Shown here in pieces: positions 22,994 to 31,189 of a stretch of 34,594 nt of DNA (the first letter of the stretch is position 1; every line of letters starts with the position of its first letter). The notes under the pieces were generated by a model. The model did not search any database. It was not told the DNA's origin and was given only the letters and a program-made list of their open reading frames with translations. The translations under genes were made by a program, and so were the position numbers. This DNA comes from Alphaproteobacteria bacterium (GTDB lineage Bacteria > Pseudomonadota > Alphaproteobacteria > Rs-D84). Where the stretch lies: positions 1 to 34,594 of the forward strand of contig JAFZXC010000037.1 in assembly GCA_017616975.1 (NCBI GenBank). Reading direction: 5' to 3'.

Positions 22994-24109
22994 TTAGAAT
23001 TGCAATCTTAAACGTGCACCAACATCAACCATGCTCAACCGTCCGCTTTCATACCAATTGGTATAGTGATATACGCTGTCATACTGGGCTTGGACTTCCA
23101 TTGTTGGCGACGAACTGTCTTTCAACCATTCTGTCTGGGACATAACGATACTTCCCGATGTTTTTACCTTGCCCAGATTGGTATAGCGAACAAAGAAATC
23201 GATTTTCAATCCCCCGGACATTTCTGTTGTCACACCACCTTCTAACATGAACGCCAATTGTTCGCTTGTTCCACCATTATGGTATGCGATAATGTCCGAA
23301 ACCCCAGATAATGTTCCATCTGGCACCAATGGCAACTGTTCATCGGTTAATTCATAGTAATAGTTATTATCAGTCACCACATAGTCAGCAATCGTATTCA
23401 AAGAAATACCTGCACCAACACCGATATATGGACGTAATGAACCGCCCGCCAGATACCCAGTATAAGAATCAATGTTGTAATATACGTTCAACATTGTCGC
23501 ATTTGCAGTGATTGCACCACCATCAACCATTGCGGTTGCATATCCGCCGTCCCCAGTTGACGTTTCAACATGGTCTGGATATGCCATACCACTGTATCGC
23601 AGATAAGAAAAATCGATACGCACATCATTGTTGATTGCGGCACCAACCGAAATCTGTAATGGCAAAACGGTATCCTTATCAAAATCGGCCGCCTTGAATG
23701 CCCCCGGGACAAAGAACGCTTTTTCTTTATCGGCATAGTCGGCACTGATCGAGCCTATAACCGATGCGCTGTACCCGACAGACATACCGATATACAAACC
23801 ACTGTCCGCCAAACGATCAAAATCAGCCGGCTGGTAATACTGGCGTCCTGCGACGGTTGCATTTGACCCAACCTTGGGCAAAGCGCCCGTGACACGTGTC
23901 GGGCTGGCTGCAACATTTGCGTTTGCAACGATGTATTGATTTTGGTTTGGAACGACATTTGTGCCATTTTGGTAATATACAACACGACCATTAGATGCCG
24001 TCTGGGTCGGTAAAACCGCATTTTGATACACCGGATAAGCGGCACCAGCACCATGCGGCGCACAAAGCACAACCCCAATCAAAGCGGCAGAAACGCTGAA
24101 CTTTTTCAT
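22994..24109 (-). CDS. Outer-membrane beta-barrel protein
   Basis: A 371-residue outer-membrane protein. The signal peptide ends near GAGAAYP. A roughly 75-residue Asn/Gln/Val-rich linker precedes the barrel, which starts near SGLYIGMSVGYSASVIGSIS. Alternating strands such as RIDFSYLRYSG, LKIDFFVRYTNLG and VDVGARLRLQF follow, ending in Phe as expected for BAM-dependent insertion. It is similar in style to opacity/Omp25-like surface antigens. GGAG lies upstream of the ATG at 24109, and an extended -10 promoter is at 24143-24135. It forms a unit with the following glycine-zipper gene. Confidence 0.8.
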   Translation of the reverse strand: MKKFSVSAALIGVVLCAPHGAGAAYPVYQNAVLPTQTASNGRVVYYQNGTNVVPNQNQYIVANANVAASPTRVTGALPKVGSNATVAGRQYYQPADFDRLADSGLYIGMSVGYSASVIGSISADYADKEKAFFVPGAFKAADFDKDTVLPLQISVGAAINNDVRIDFSYLRYSGMAYPDHVETSTGDGGYATAMVDGGAITANATMLNVYYNIDSYTGYLAGGSLRPYIGVGAGISLNTIADYVVTDNNYYYELTDEQLPLVPDGTLSGVSDIIAYHNGGTSEQLAFMLEGGVTTEMSGGLKIDFFVRYTNLGKVKTSGSIVMSQTEWLKDSSSPTMEVQAQYDSVYHYTNWYESGRLSMVDVGARLRLQF

Positions 24110-24134
24110 TCTCGCTCCAAATTCCTTTTGTTTT

Positions 24135-24143
24135 ATTATATCA
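24135..24143 (-). promoter_or_regulatory. Extended -10 promoter TGATATAAT (barrel operon)
   Basis: On the minus strand TATGATATAAT, with only T-rich sequence at the -35 position. The start would be near 24128, about 19 nt before the ATG. Confidence 0.5.
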
Positions 24144-24179
24144 TAAAAATCCCCTATAAAAAAGCGTTTTGTATATACA

Positions 24180-24214
24180 AAAAAACACCCCGGCAGAATA
24201 TTACGGGGTGTTTT
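24180..24214 (-). terminator. Intrinsic terminator of the second barrel gene
   Basis: The stem AAAACACCCCG/CGGGGTGTTTT with an 11-nt loop has T-runs on the minus side. It lies 20 nt after the stop at 24235. Confidence 0.85.
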
Positions 24215-24234
24215 ATAGTTTACAATGGTGTTTA

Positions 24235-25281
24235 TTAGAACTTTACGTTCAAACGAACACCTGTTTCGGCCTTGAAATCGGTCGTACTTGCAGACAAGTG
24301 TTGACCGTCATCAATTGTGTTTTCAATGAACCATGCAACCTGCATAGAATCACTTGCTTGGTACGCAACAGTGAACGCTTGTGCAAATTCACTAAATTCG
24401 TCATGCATGTGTTTATAATTTGTAATCAAGCCACCCAAAACAGCTTTTGCGTCAGGATTGCTGACTTTTGTATGGATTTTTTTCAAACCATTTTCTGCAT
24501 GGTAAATATATTTCAAGCTCAAACCGAACGACCAACGGTCATTAACTTGGTAAAATGCATTTGCACCCAAGTCGTATTCGGTTGTTGATTTCAAATCAAC
24601 TGATAATTTGTTTGGTATGCTTCCGGGGGTCAAACTGTACAATGTTTCCAACCCAGGTGCCACTTTGGACACATCGATTTCGTTGTTATGATTGCCCCAT
24701 GTACGCAGCAATTCAACAAATGCACTGGTTGTCCAACGATCCCAAACTTTACCAACTTTGGTTCCAACATGATATCCCCAACGACCGTTAGAGAAATTAT
24801 CATATTTAAATGTCAAATCTGCCGGGTTGCCTGTTTTTGTAATCAAAGAACCCTTCATCTTGCTGATGCCACCCATGTGGAAGTCACCATAGACATCCCA
24901 GATAAAGTCTTCAGACAAAATACGATATGTTGTTCCAATGCGGCCAAGATGGAATCCATAGCGGTCCGCATCATGATTATGTGTATAACCAATTTGACCA
25001 TGAACCGTCCAACGATCTGTGATACCATACCCCAAATCTAACGATGGACGCCAAATTGGGAATTCCTTTTCACCATCATGGAAAAGTTTTTTCTGGGCAT
25101 CGTTGCTGTCGGTCACCTTGTACATCACACCGAAGCCGATTTTGCTGTATAATTCGCCAGCACTTGGTAAATACAGCGGATTTTCCATATTACGCAGTGA
25201 ATTTGCGATATACGGACTGTCCGCTAATGCTGGTGCGGTCAAAACCGATGCCGCAATCGCAAGTTTAAAAGTTTTTTTCAT
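24235..25281 (-). CDS. Outer-membrane beta-barrel protein (second, unrelated in linker)
   Basis: A 348-residue outer-membrane protein. MKKTFKLAIAASVLTAPALA is a clean signal peptide. The mature chain is rich in aromatic, alternating strands (RWTVHGQIGYTHNH, WGYHVGTKVGKVWDRWTTS, RWSFGLSLKYIYH) and ends in VRLNVKF with a terminal Phe. This suggests a barrel of about 12-14 strands, perhaps a transporter or channel. ATG 25281 follows AAGGAG with good spacing. It has its own terminator. Strand count and substrate cannot be fixed by eye. Confidence 0.8.
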   Translation of the reverse strand: MKKTFKLAIAASVLTAPALADSPYIANSLRNMENPLYLPSAGELYSKIGFGVMYKVTDSNDAQKKLFHDGEKEFPIWRPSLDLGYGITDRWTVHGQIGYTHNHDADRYGFHLGRIGTTYRILSEDFIWDVYGDFHMGGISKMKGSLITKTGNPADLTFKYDNFSNGRWGYHVGTKVGKVWDRWTTSAFVELLRTWGNHNNEIDVSKVAPGLETLYSLTPGSIPNKLSVDLKSTTEYDLGANAFYQVNDRWSFGLSLKYIYHAENGLKKIHTKVSNPDAKAVLGGLITNYKHMHDEFSEFAQAFTVAYQASDSMQVAWFIENTIDDGQHLSASTTDFKAETGVRLNVKF

Positions 25282-25448
25282 CTGTTTTACTCCTTGTTTT
25301 GATGAAACACACCGACCCCCATTATTGGCAAGACCGGGAACCATACCAACGCCGCTAAACCATCGGTGGCAATTTTTACGATATGGTTATGAACACTTTG
25401 CTATATCATGGGAATAAAGTCAAAAAAAACTTTATCTTGACACAGGGC
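25282..25448 (-). other. Long untranslated leader of the second barrel gene
   Basis: No gene is seen between 25281 and the divergent promoter at 25449. On the minus strand a TGATATAGC-like -10 near 25405 would give a leader of about 120 nt, with short GC-rich complementary pieces (TTGG...CCAA, ACCG...CGGT). It is longer than most leaders here, so post-transcriptional control of this porin-like gene is possible but unproven. Confidence 0.25.
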
Positions 25449-25477
25449 TTGAAACTGGCTATGTCACACGCTATAAT
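25449..25477 (+). promoter_or_regulatory. Promoter of the basic-protein gene
   Basis: TTGAAA (25449-25454), a 17-nt spacer and TATAAT (25472-25477). The ATG is 44 nt downstream. Confidence 0.65.
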
Positions 25478-25520
25478 ATAAGACGAGTAAACATAACATA
25501 AAAACAAAAAGGGGAATGCC

Positions 25521-26078
25521 ATGCAGAATAACGCAAACAACATGGCCCAGGTTGCCAAAACCCAAAAGCCAAAGAAAAAGAAACATATTATTTCTAGATC
25601 TGATCGCAAGAGACTTGCTGTTGCACATTTTCAAATGTATCGTGCAATGTTTCTCAAAGGGATTTTATCGGGCATGACAATTGGTGCCGCATCGCATAAT
25701 GCGTTTCAGTTTATAAATGCCAAATTGTCCACTATGGATAGAAACAATCCGGTCACAAAGTTTTTGCTTCGCATAAACAAGCATCGTTCAAAACGTATCG
25801 CAAAGCGTGTCATGACAAGCAGAAATCGTGATGCCCAGGTTGCATTTATGCCAGAACAACAACAAAAGATTCAGGCAAAAATTCCACAATGGACGTCCAA
25901 GGCGTTGTTTGTATTCAACACGTTGTTGCAACGTTATCAAATGTTGGCTAAAAACGCTGCAAAGCCAGCGCAACATTCGCAAAACTCGCCAGCGACAGAA
26001 TACAAAAAGAAACAATTTGCCGGGGCAACAACAATTATTTCGATTTTTTTACAAAAACGAAGTACTTTGAGTAAATAA
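25521..26078 (+). CDS. Strongly basic hypothetical protein
   Basis: A 185-residue protein of unknown family, very rich in Lys, Arg and Gln. The N-terminal KTQKPKKKKHIISRSDRKRL is a basic cluster. The middle is helical (RLAVAHFQMYRAMFLKGILS, HRSKRIAKRVMTSRNRD), and the end is Gln/Ala/Ser-rich with a short hydrophobic segment (GATTIISIFLQ). No signal peptide is seen. Nucleic-acid binding is possible from charge alone but unsupported by any motif. It has a good promoter, a GGGGA ribosome binding site and a terminator, so it is likely a real monocistronic gene. Confidence 0.6.
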   Translation: MQNNANNMAQVAKTQKPKKKKHIISRSDRKRLAVAHFQMYRAMFLKGILSGMTIGAASHNAFQFINAKLSTMDRNNPVTKFLLRINKHRSKRIAKRVMTSRNRDAQVAFMPEQQQKIQAKIPQWTSKALFVFNTLLQRYQMLAKNAAKPAQHSQNSPATEYKKKQFAGATTIISIFLQKRSTLSK

Positions 26079-26082
26079 AAAC

Positions 26083-26112
26083 AAAACGCACCACACGGTG
26101 CGTTTTTTATTT
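26083..26112. terminator. Bidirectional intrinsic terminator
   Basis: The stem AAAACGCACC/GGTGCGTTTT with loop ACAC sits between the basic-protein gene (+) and the U32 gene (-), and extends into the latter's 3' end. Confidence 0.9.
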
Positions 26113-27348
26113 CTTTTTGTATGCAACAACCAACGGAACTAATCTGGCGGTATCATGGTTAAACCATGCACGTGGAATCGTAATGCTGTTGTGTTGGCCT
26201 GCGGACATTTTTGGTAACGCTTCGCCGTTTTTAGCATTTATAATTTGTGGCAATGTTATTGTCATTTTTTCAACCGAACCCGGCACCAGAAATGTAATTT
26301 CATCACCTGCACAGATTTCGTTTCGTAATTCGAACGTAATTTTTTCATCATCTGCCGCCGTAATTACACCCGCCGCATGATATTCTGCTGTTGATCGTGC
26401 AGATTCATAATTGTGCGCTTCGGGTGGTAATGGACCATCAAAAAACGCCGTTGTATATCCACGTGTTTCTAATTTGTTCAAATCGTCCATAAATGGCGCT
26501 GGGTCAAAATGTTCGGGATCGTGTGCATACGCATCCATTGCCGCCCGATATGCATGAACAACCGATGCAACATAGTATTCACTGCGATTACGCCCTTCGA
26601 TTTTCAATGAATCTGGACCCGATTCCAACACTTCTGCTAACCGTGGCATCAAACACAAATCTTTGCTGTTCAAGATATATGCACCATGTTCATCTTCATC
26701 AATTGGCATCTCAACCCCAGTATCAACTTCACGCAAAATCACATCATATTTCCACCGACAAAGTTGTGCACATGCACCACGATTTGCCGGCCGTCCCGTT
26801 ATAAAGTTCGAAAGCAAACAACGTCCCGAATATGCCATGCACATTGCACCGTGGACAAAGATTTCCAGTTTCATATCTGGACACGCCGCACGAATAGTCT
26901 TGAAATCATTGTGTGATAATTCACGTGCTAAAACGCATAATGACGCCCCCGCATTTTGCCAAAACTTAACTGAACGTGCAGAACAAATGTTGGCCTGGGT
27001 CGAAATATGAATTGGAATATCCGGATGGTTTTCCCGCACCCATGTCACAACCCCAGGGTCCGAAACAATCAACGCATCGGGTTTTAAATATTTTATCGTT
27101 TCACTGACACGTGGCAAATTTGCATACTCGCAGTCATGCGCAAAAAGATTAAAAGCCAGATACACCTTTTTACCATTTGCATGTGCCAAATCTATGCCCT
27201 GCTTGACCTCTTCGGTGGTAATTTTTGCACGTGCACGCATTGAAAACCCGGGCAGCCCCGCATAAATCGCATCTGCGCCATAAAGAATTGCAGTTTTAAA
27301 TGCGTCCAGCGTTCCCGCCGGCGCCAATAATTCTGGTAATTTTTTCAT
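26107..27348 (-). CDS. trhP: U32 family protein, TrhP/YegQ-like tRNA hydroxylation protein
   Basis: A 413-residue U32 protein. The family signature EIFVHGAMCMAYSGRCLLSN (162-181) is followed by GACAQLCRWKY, giving the Cys set (170, 177, 193, 197 and later ones) that in relatives binds an iron-sulfur cluster. ELLAPAGTLDAFKTAILYGA is the usual start. The C-terminal part after about 320 is a beta domain. Length and domain order fit TrhP (YegQ), which makes 5-hydroxyuridine in tRNA using prephenate. Shorter U32 relatives such as UbiU fit less well. It follows one of the paralogue genes by 13 nt. Confidence 0.75.
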   Translation of the reverse strand: MKKLPELLAPAGTLDAFKTAILYGADAIYAGLPGFSMRARAKITTEEVKQGIDLAHANGKKVYLAFNLFAHDCEYANLPRVSETIKYLKPDALIVSDPGVVTWVRENHPDIPIHISTQANICSARSVKFWQNAGASLCVLARELSHNDFKTIRAACPDMKLEIFVHGAMCMAYSGRCLLSNFITGRPANRGACAQLCRWKYDVILREVDTGVEMPIDEDEHGAYILNSKDLCLMPRLAEVLESGPDSLKIEGRNRSEYYVASVVHAYRAAMDAYAHDPEHFDPAPFMDDLNKLETRGYTTAFFDGPLPPEAHNYESARSTAEYHAAGVITAADDEKITFELRNEICAGDEITFLVPGSVEKMTITLPQIINAKNGEALPKMSAGQHNSITIPRAWFNHDTARLVPLVVAYKKK

Positions 27349-27361
27349 AAATGTTTTATCT

Positions 27362-27847
27362 CTATAAACCCCTGCCCTTAAATCCGCGCATCACAGATTG
27401 ACGCATAATTGCACGAATTCCCAATCTTTGTCTTTTTATTTGTTTCACTGCACCCAATTCTTTTCTTATGTGTTCTACTTCGCAACTCTTTTTGTCGTGC
27501 AGCTGCTGTTGTTCCAAACGTTCGTTTTCCGCATAGTTTTTTGACCGGGCAAGCGATAACAATTCACAGAACAAATCAAACCTTTTCTGTTGTGTTGCTG
27601 ATTTCGGGTCAGACTTGCAATTCATCATTTTGGTTTCAAAGCCAATTTTATCTATAATAACAAGTTCCATTTTACGTATATCAAATGAAACATTTATTTT
27701 ATCAAGATGATAAATCTCGCAAGTTGCCCGCACTTCACAGGAAATCCATTTAGATTGCTTGAATTGTTTATCCAAATCGGCAAAGAACTTTTCTTCTGCC
27801 TGTAAGTTTTTGTCCTCTGCCAAAGTATCATTAATAATAAATACCAT
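27362..27847 (-). CDS. Hypothetical protein, paralogue A of a tandem pair
   Basis: A 161-residue protein of unknown family. It aligns by eye with the neighbouring gene at 27942-28397: both have an E-x-Y-x-LD motif, then F-D-[IV], an NC pair and FxxFxELLSxxR, followed by a charged coiled coil. Here these are CEIYHLDKINVSFDI, MMNC and KRFDLFCELLSLARSKNY. It has more basic residues at the C-terminus (KQIKRQRLGIRAIMRQS). I chose ATG 27847, after AAAAGGG. It is cotranscribed with the U32 gene that starts 13 nt later. Confidence 0.6.
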   Translation of the reverse strand: MVFIINDTLAEDKNLQAEEKFFADLDKQFKQSKWISCEVRATCEIYHLDKINVSFDIRKMELVIIDKIGFETKMMNCKSDPKSATQQKRFDLFCELLSLARSKNYAENERLEQQQLHDKKSCEVEHIRKELGAVKQIKRQRLGIRAIMRQSVMRGFKGRGL

Positions 27848-27904
27848 AAACAACCCTTTTCTTTTGACTATACTACCATATTGTAAAAAAGCAAATGTTA
27901 GTAA

Positions 27905-27933
27905 AATAAAAAAAACGGGCGTGATGCCCGTTT
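27905..27933 (-). terminator. Intrinsic terminator of paralogue B
   Basis: On the minus strand AAACGGGC/GCCCGTTT with loop ATCAC is followed by TTTTTTTT. It separates the transcripts of the two paralogues. Confidence 0.88.
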
Positions 27934-27941
27934 AACTGAAA

Positions 27942-28397
27942 CTATAAACTTTTTATTTTATCAAGAACTTTTGCTCTTGCTGCGTTTTCCATTTCTTCTT
28001 TTTTGCGTTCTGCTATGCGCATATCATTGGTTAGTTTCATTTTCTTTGAAGCGTCTTGTAATTTTTTCTGTTTTTCAACTCTTCTATTATACTCGTCACG
28101 CACAAAGCTCAACAATTCAGAGAACTTTCTAAATTTGTATTTCTGTAATTCATCATTTGAAAACTCACAATTTTCAACGACAACGATTTTACCAGAATGG
28201 TCCTGGACCCGAATTACACTGTTTATAACATCAAACTCGATTCCCATTGTATCCAGAATATAAAACTCTGAATTTTTCTTTACTTCTTTCTCGATTCTTT
28301 TAGAACCATCTATTTTTTGAGTCAACAAAACAAAGAATTTGCGTATATCACGCAACTGTTTTGTAAAAATAATTGATATATAAAAACCAATACCCAT
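27942..28397 (-). CDS. Hypothetical protein, paralogue B of a tandem pair
   Basis: A 151-residue protein related to the gene at 27362-27847 (shared SEFYILDTMGIEFDV, VVENC and FRKFSELLSFVRDEYNRR segments). After that core it is a Lys/Glu/Arg-rich helix, probably a coiled coil, ending AARAKVLDKIKSL. The first 25 residues are somewhat hydrophobic (MGIGFYISIIFTKQL), which might be a weak membrane contact. ATG 28397 follows AAAAGGATT. It is transcribed alone and ends at the terminator 27933-27905. Function is unknown. Confidence 0.6.
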   Translation of the reverse strand: MGIGFYISIIFTKQLRDIRKFFVLLTQKIDGSKRIEKEVKKNSEFYILDTMGIEFDVINSVIRVQDHSGKIVVVENCEFSNDELQKYKFRKFSELLSFVRDEYNRRVEKQKKLQDASKKMKLTNDMRIAERKKEEMENAARAKVLDKIKSL

Positions 28398-28475
28398 CGA
28401 TAATCCTTTTATTTTACGTACTTTCTGCAGATTATACAAAAGAAAACCACAAAATCAAGTAATCGAAAAATCTGC

Positions 28476-28504
28476 TTGATATTTAGGAAACAACACTGTA
28501 ATAT
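28476..28504 (+). promoter_or_regulatory. Promoter of tRNA-Thr
   Basis: TTGATA (28476-28481), a 17-nt spacer and TAATAT (28499-28504), 14 nt before the tRNA 5' end. Confidence 0.65.
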
Positions 28505-28517
28505 ATGCGTTGCGTTG

Positions 28518-28593
28518 GCCAGTTTAGCTCAGCTGGTAGAGCATCTGATTTGTAATCAGAGGGTCGTTGGTTCAAGTCCGACAACTGGCACCA
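28518..28593 (+). tRNA. tRNA-Thr (anticodon UGU)
   Basis: Acceptor GCCAGTT pairs with AACTGGC. The D arm is GCTC/GAGC. The anticodon stem TCTGA/TCAGA encloses TTTGTAA, giving anticodon TGT. The T arm is GTTGG-TTCAAGT-CCGAC. The CCA is encoded at 28591-28593. A terminator follows directly, so it is a single-gene unit. Confidence 0.96.
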
Positions 28594-28600
28594 GAAATAA

Positions 28601-28631
28601 AAACACCGCCCAATCGGGCGGTGTTTGTTTT
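28601..28631. terminator. Bidirectional terminator after tRNA-Thr
   Basis: The stem AAACACCGCCC/GGGCGGTGTTT with loop AATC is followed by GTTTT on the plus strand and a T-run on the minus strand. It also ends the cvpA-like gene. Confidence 0.9.
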
Positions 28632-28641
28632 AAAAATTTTC

Positions 28642-29433
28642 TTATTCTTCGGTTTCTTGTTTTTCGGCCTCTTTGGCGGAATCGATTGCATCTTGAACCT
28701 TGGCTGCGGTTTCAATTTGCAGCAATTGGTTCTCTAACGCTGTCCGCTCGGACGATTTATAACCCGTTTCCACAGGCGGTTTTTCCGCATTCTGGGGCTT
28801 GGCCGTGTCATCAGTATTTTCTGGCTTCGCCCCGGGTTTATCGTTGCCTTTATTTGCAACCGCCGGATTTATCAGGTTCTTGTAAATTTCCAGTGCCTCA
28901 TGCGTGCCGGCCATATCACGTGCCAACAATTTGTTTTCACGTCCCGGGACAAACCATTCGTCCAGTTTTACCGCCGCCACCTGCATAATTGGGCGTGTGC
29001 GTGCATTGGAAAGCCACGTTGGCAACATCGGCGAATCAGAATAATACCACAACGCCCCCCAGTATATAACCCCCATTATTACGATGCCACGCACAACACC
29101 GAAAATCACCCCCAGTGTCTTATCTGTGACATTCATAATACTGTCTTGAATCCAATCACGTAATTTTTGATTAAAAAATCCAACAACGATTAAAATCGCA
29201 AAGAAAATTATGAAATACGATGCAACCAACGTTCCAACCGTCGATTCCGCCAGTCCAAACCAACTTTGCAACCAACCATCAACCATTGGCGAAGCAAATC
29301 GTGCCGCCACCGCAGCAACAACCCACGACAATGTCGCAATCGTTTCATATACACCGCCACGAATCGTTGCCCAAACCGTAGACACAAAAACGATGGCGAT
29401 GTATATATAATCAAGAACCGTTAAATCAAACAT
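28642..29433 (-). CDS. cvpA: CvpA family inner-membrane protein
   Basis: A 263-residue protein. The N-terminal about 165 residues form the CvpA domain with four hydrophobic helices; typical segments are LTVLDYIYIAIVFVSTVWAT with an Arg-Gly following, and VTDKTLGVIFGVVRGIVIMG. The last about 90 residues are a polar Pro/Glu/Lys-rich tail with a terminal coiled coil, longer than in E. coli CvpA (about 160 residues). CvpA is linked to colicin V export and envelope stress tolerance; its molecular role is unclear. It starts 20 nt after the stop of the thioredoxin-fold gene, so the two are probably cotranscribed. Confidence 0.85.
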   Translation of the reverse strand: MFDLTVLDYIYIAIVFVSTVWATIRGGVYETIATLSWVVAAVAARFASPMVDGWLQSWFGLAESTVGTLVASYFIIFFAILIVVGFFNQKLRDWIQDSIMNVTDKTLGVIFGVVRGIVIMGVIYWGALWYYSDSPMLPTWLSNARTRPIMQVAAVKLDEWFVPGRENKLLARDMAGTHEALEIYKNLINPAVANKGNDKPGAKPENTDDTAKPQNAEKPPVETGYKSSERTALENQLLQIETAAKVQDAIDSAKEAEKQETEE

Positions 29434-29453
29434 GTTTTGATTTCACCAAATGT

Positions 29454-30023
29454 TTATTTTTTCTTGTTACCACTGCCTGTCAACACGAATCCCAGTCCTG
29501 CGACCAATGCGATCAAGAAAACATAAAACCAAATTGACGATCCACCATCAGTTTTTTTTTGTGGTTCTGCAGCAACGACATATTCGCTGATTGCGTTCGT
29601 GCGGTCTGCGTGTTCCGTCTTGAAAGCATCAGCATCTTTTTCCATTGCCGCCTTGTTTTCTGCGGCTGTCGCCTTTGCGGCATCGTCTAAATCAACTTCG
29701 ATTGCATCACGCAATTCTTGTTGCATACTGTCGCCATATCCCTGGAAGCACTTTTCACCAATAACCAACACTGGAACGCCACCAGATTCATATTTGCACT
29801 TTTTCAATGCACCTTCGAAAGTTGGACGATTTGCTTCTTCGAAAACATTAACTTCTGTCACCTTCAATTCTGGATATTCATAAATCAAATTACTGGAAAT
29901 AAATTCACGTGCGTGATGACAATGTGGGCATGTCGGCGAATAATAAATTGTAATATCAGCCCCCGATGCCGCACCCATTAATGCAACACCACACAATGCA
30001 GATAAAATTGATAATGTTTTCAT
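29454..30023 (-). CDS. Exported thioredoxin-fold protein with CPHC site and C-terminal membrane anchor
   Basis: A 189-residue protein. Residues 1-21 are a signal peptide (MKTLSILSALCGVALMGAAS). The domain begins DITIYYSPTCPHCHHAREFI with Cys32-Pro-His-Cys35 and has the cis-Pro loop GGVPVLVIG (Pro84), so it is a glutaredoxin/thioredoxin fold. Cys76 and Cys92 are additional. A charged helix (about 103-140) leads to a C-terminal membrane helix (164-182) with GG before it and NKKK after it. A CPHC site is found in DsbA-like oxidases; periplasmic disulfide exchange is likely but inferred. ATG 30023 follows AAAGGAG. Confidence 0.8.
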   Translation of the reverse strand: MKTLSILSALCGVALMGAASGADITIYYSPTCPHCHHAREFISSNLIYEYPELKVTEVNVFEEANRPTFEGALKKCKYESGGVPVLVIGEKCFQGYGDSMQQELRDAIEVDLDDAAKATAAENKAAMEKDADAFKTEHADRTNAISEYVVAAEPQKKTDGGSSIWFYVFLIALVAGLGFVLTGSGNKKK

Positions 30024-30119
30024 GATTATTTTCTCCTTTTGTTTTGTATGATGATTATAGAAAATATATTTTATTTCTCGCAAGTGCTTTTTATAAAACA
30101 TATAAAAAATTTTTGCCGA

Positions 30120-30130
30120 TGTGATATAAT
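30120..30130 (+). promoter_or_regulatory. Extended -10 promoter TGTGATATAAT (ldh)
   Basis: TG-A-TATAAT with no -35 match. The start would be near 30137, with GGAG at 30145-30148 and the ATG at 30157. Confidence 0.55.
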
Positions 30131-30156
30131 AAAAACAATAACATGGAGACAAAGCA

Positions 30157-31092
30157 ATGAAAGTATCAATAATTGGAATTGGTTCTGTGGGTTCGGCTGT
30201 TGCCACTGCGGTAAAAAACACCGGACTTGTTCACGAAATCGTTTTGTTTGATATCGATGGTGTGCGTGCACGTGCCAGTGCCGAAGACTTGGGGCACGCC
30301 GCGGCCTTTTCATATGATGTAAAAATCACTGCGGCAAGTAATTATCGTGCTATACGTGGTTCTGAAATCGTTATTATATCCGCAGGTGCAAATCAAAAGC
30401 CCGGTGAAACACGTATGGATTTGTTGCACAAAAATGCGGCCGTAATAAGTGATATTGTTCCACGTGTAATGGCCAACGTAGATTCTAAAACCGTAAAACT
30501 TGTTATTGTGACAAACCCACTGGATGTGATGGTTATGTTGGCCCAGAAATTATCACGCCTGCCTGCATCACGTGTTATTGGTACGGGAACCATGCTGGAT
30601 TCGGCACGTCTGCGTGTAATTTTATCACGATCACTTGCCGTATCGCCACAATCTGTGAATGCATATGTCCTTGGCGAACACGGCGACAGCAGTTTTGTTG
30701 CATGGACATCTGCAACGATTGGCGCAATTGCATTAAATGATTTCTGCAAGCAAACGAAAACCCCAATGACCCAAAACACACGTGCAACAATTGAACGTCG
30801 TGTTCAAACTGCCGCATATGAAATTATTCGTGGACGTGGCGCAACATGGGATGGTATTGCGGGTGCTGTTGCAGACCTTATTCGCAGTATCATAAACGAC
30901 GAAAACCGTATACTGACCGTCAGTACCGTTGATGGAATTGGTAAAAAAGCGGTAGCTGTATCCATGCCACGTATCGTAGGCAAAGCTGGGGCAACAAAAA
31001 CACTTGTTCCGCAAATGGATAAAAATGAATCTGCGGGGTTGCGACGCAGCAGCGCAATTGTTCGAAAAAATTTCGATTTAATTGGGAAATAA
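30157..31092 (+). CDS. ldh: L-lactate dehydrogenase
   Basis: A 311-residue NAD-dependent enzyme that reduces pyruvate to lactate, regenerating NAD in fermentation. The Rossmann motif is GIGSVG (7-12). The specificity loop reads SAGANQKPGETR; Gln80 marks lactate rather than malate dehydrogenase (which has Arg there), and Arg86 is the mobile-loop arginine. Asp148 (TMLDSAR) and His175 (LGEHGDSS) form the catalytic relay. The length is normal. It is monocistronic, with its own extended -10 promoter and terminator. The Gln80 reading is the basis for choosing LDH. Confidence 0.9.
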   Translation: MKVSIIGIGSVGSAVATAVKNTGLVHEIVLFDIDGVRARASAEDLGHAAAFSYDVKITAASNYRAIRGSEIVIISAGANQKPGETRMDLLHKNAAVISDIVPRVMANVDSKTVKLVIVTNPLDVMVMLAQKLSRLPASRVIGTGTMLDSARLRVILSRSLAVSPQSVNAYVLGEHGDSSFVAWTSATIGAIALNDFCKQTKTPMTQNTRATIERRVQTAAYEIIRGRGATWDGIAGAVADLIRSIINDENRILTVSTVDGIGKKAVAVSMPRIVGKAGATKTLVPQMDKNESAGLRRSSAIVRKNFDLIGK

Positions 31093-31094
31093 TC

Positions 31095-31117
31095 AAATGG
31101 GGCAAACGCCCCATTTT
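31095..31117 (+). terminator. Intrinsic terminator after ldh
   Basis: The stem AATGGGGC/GCCCCATT with loop AAAC is followed by TTGTTTGG. The T-run is short. Confidence 0.75.
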
Positions 31118-31189
31118 GTTTGGCATACAATCATATTTATATTGCAAAAAACGGATGCTATGATTTTTCACAAGGCATAGGGGAAAATC

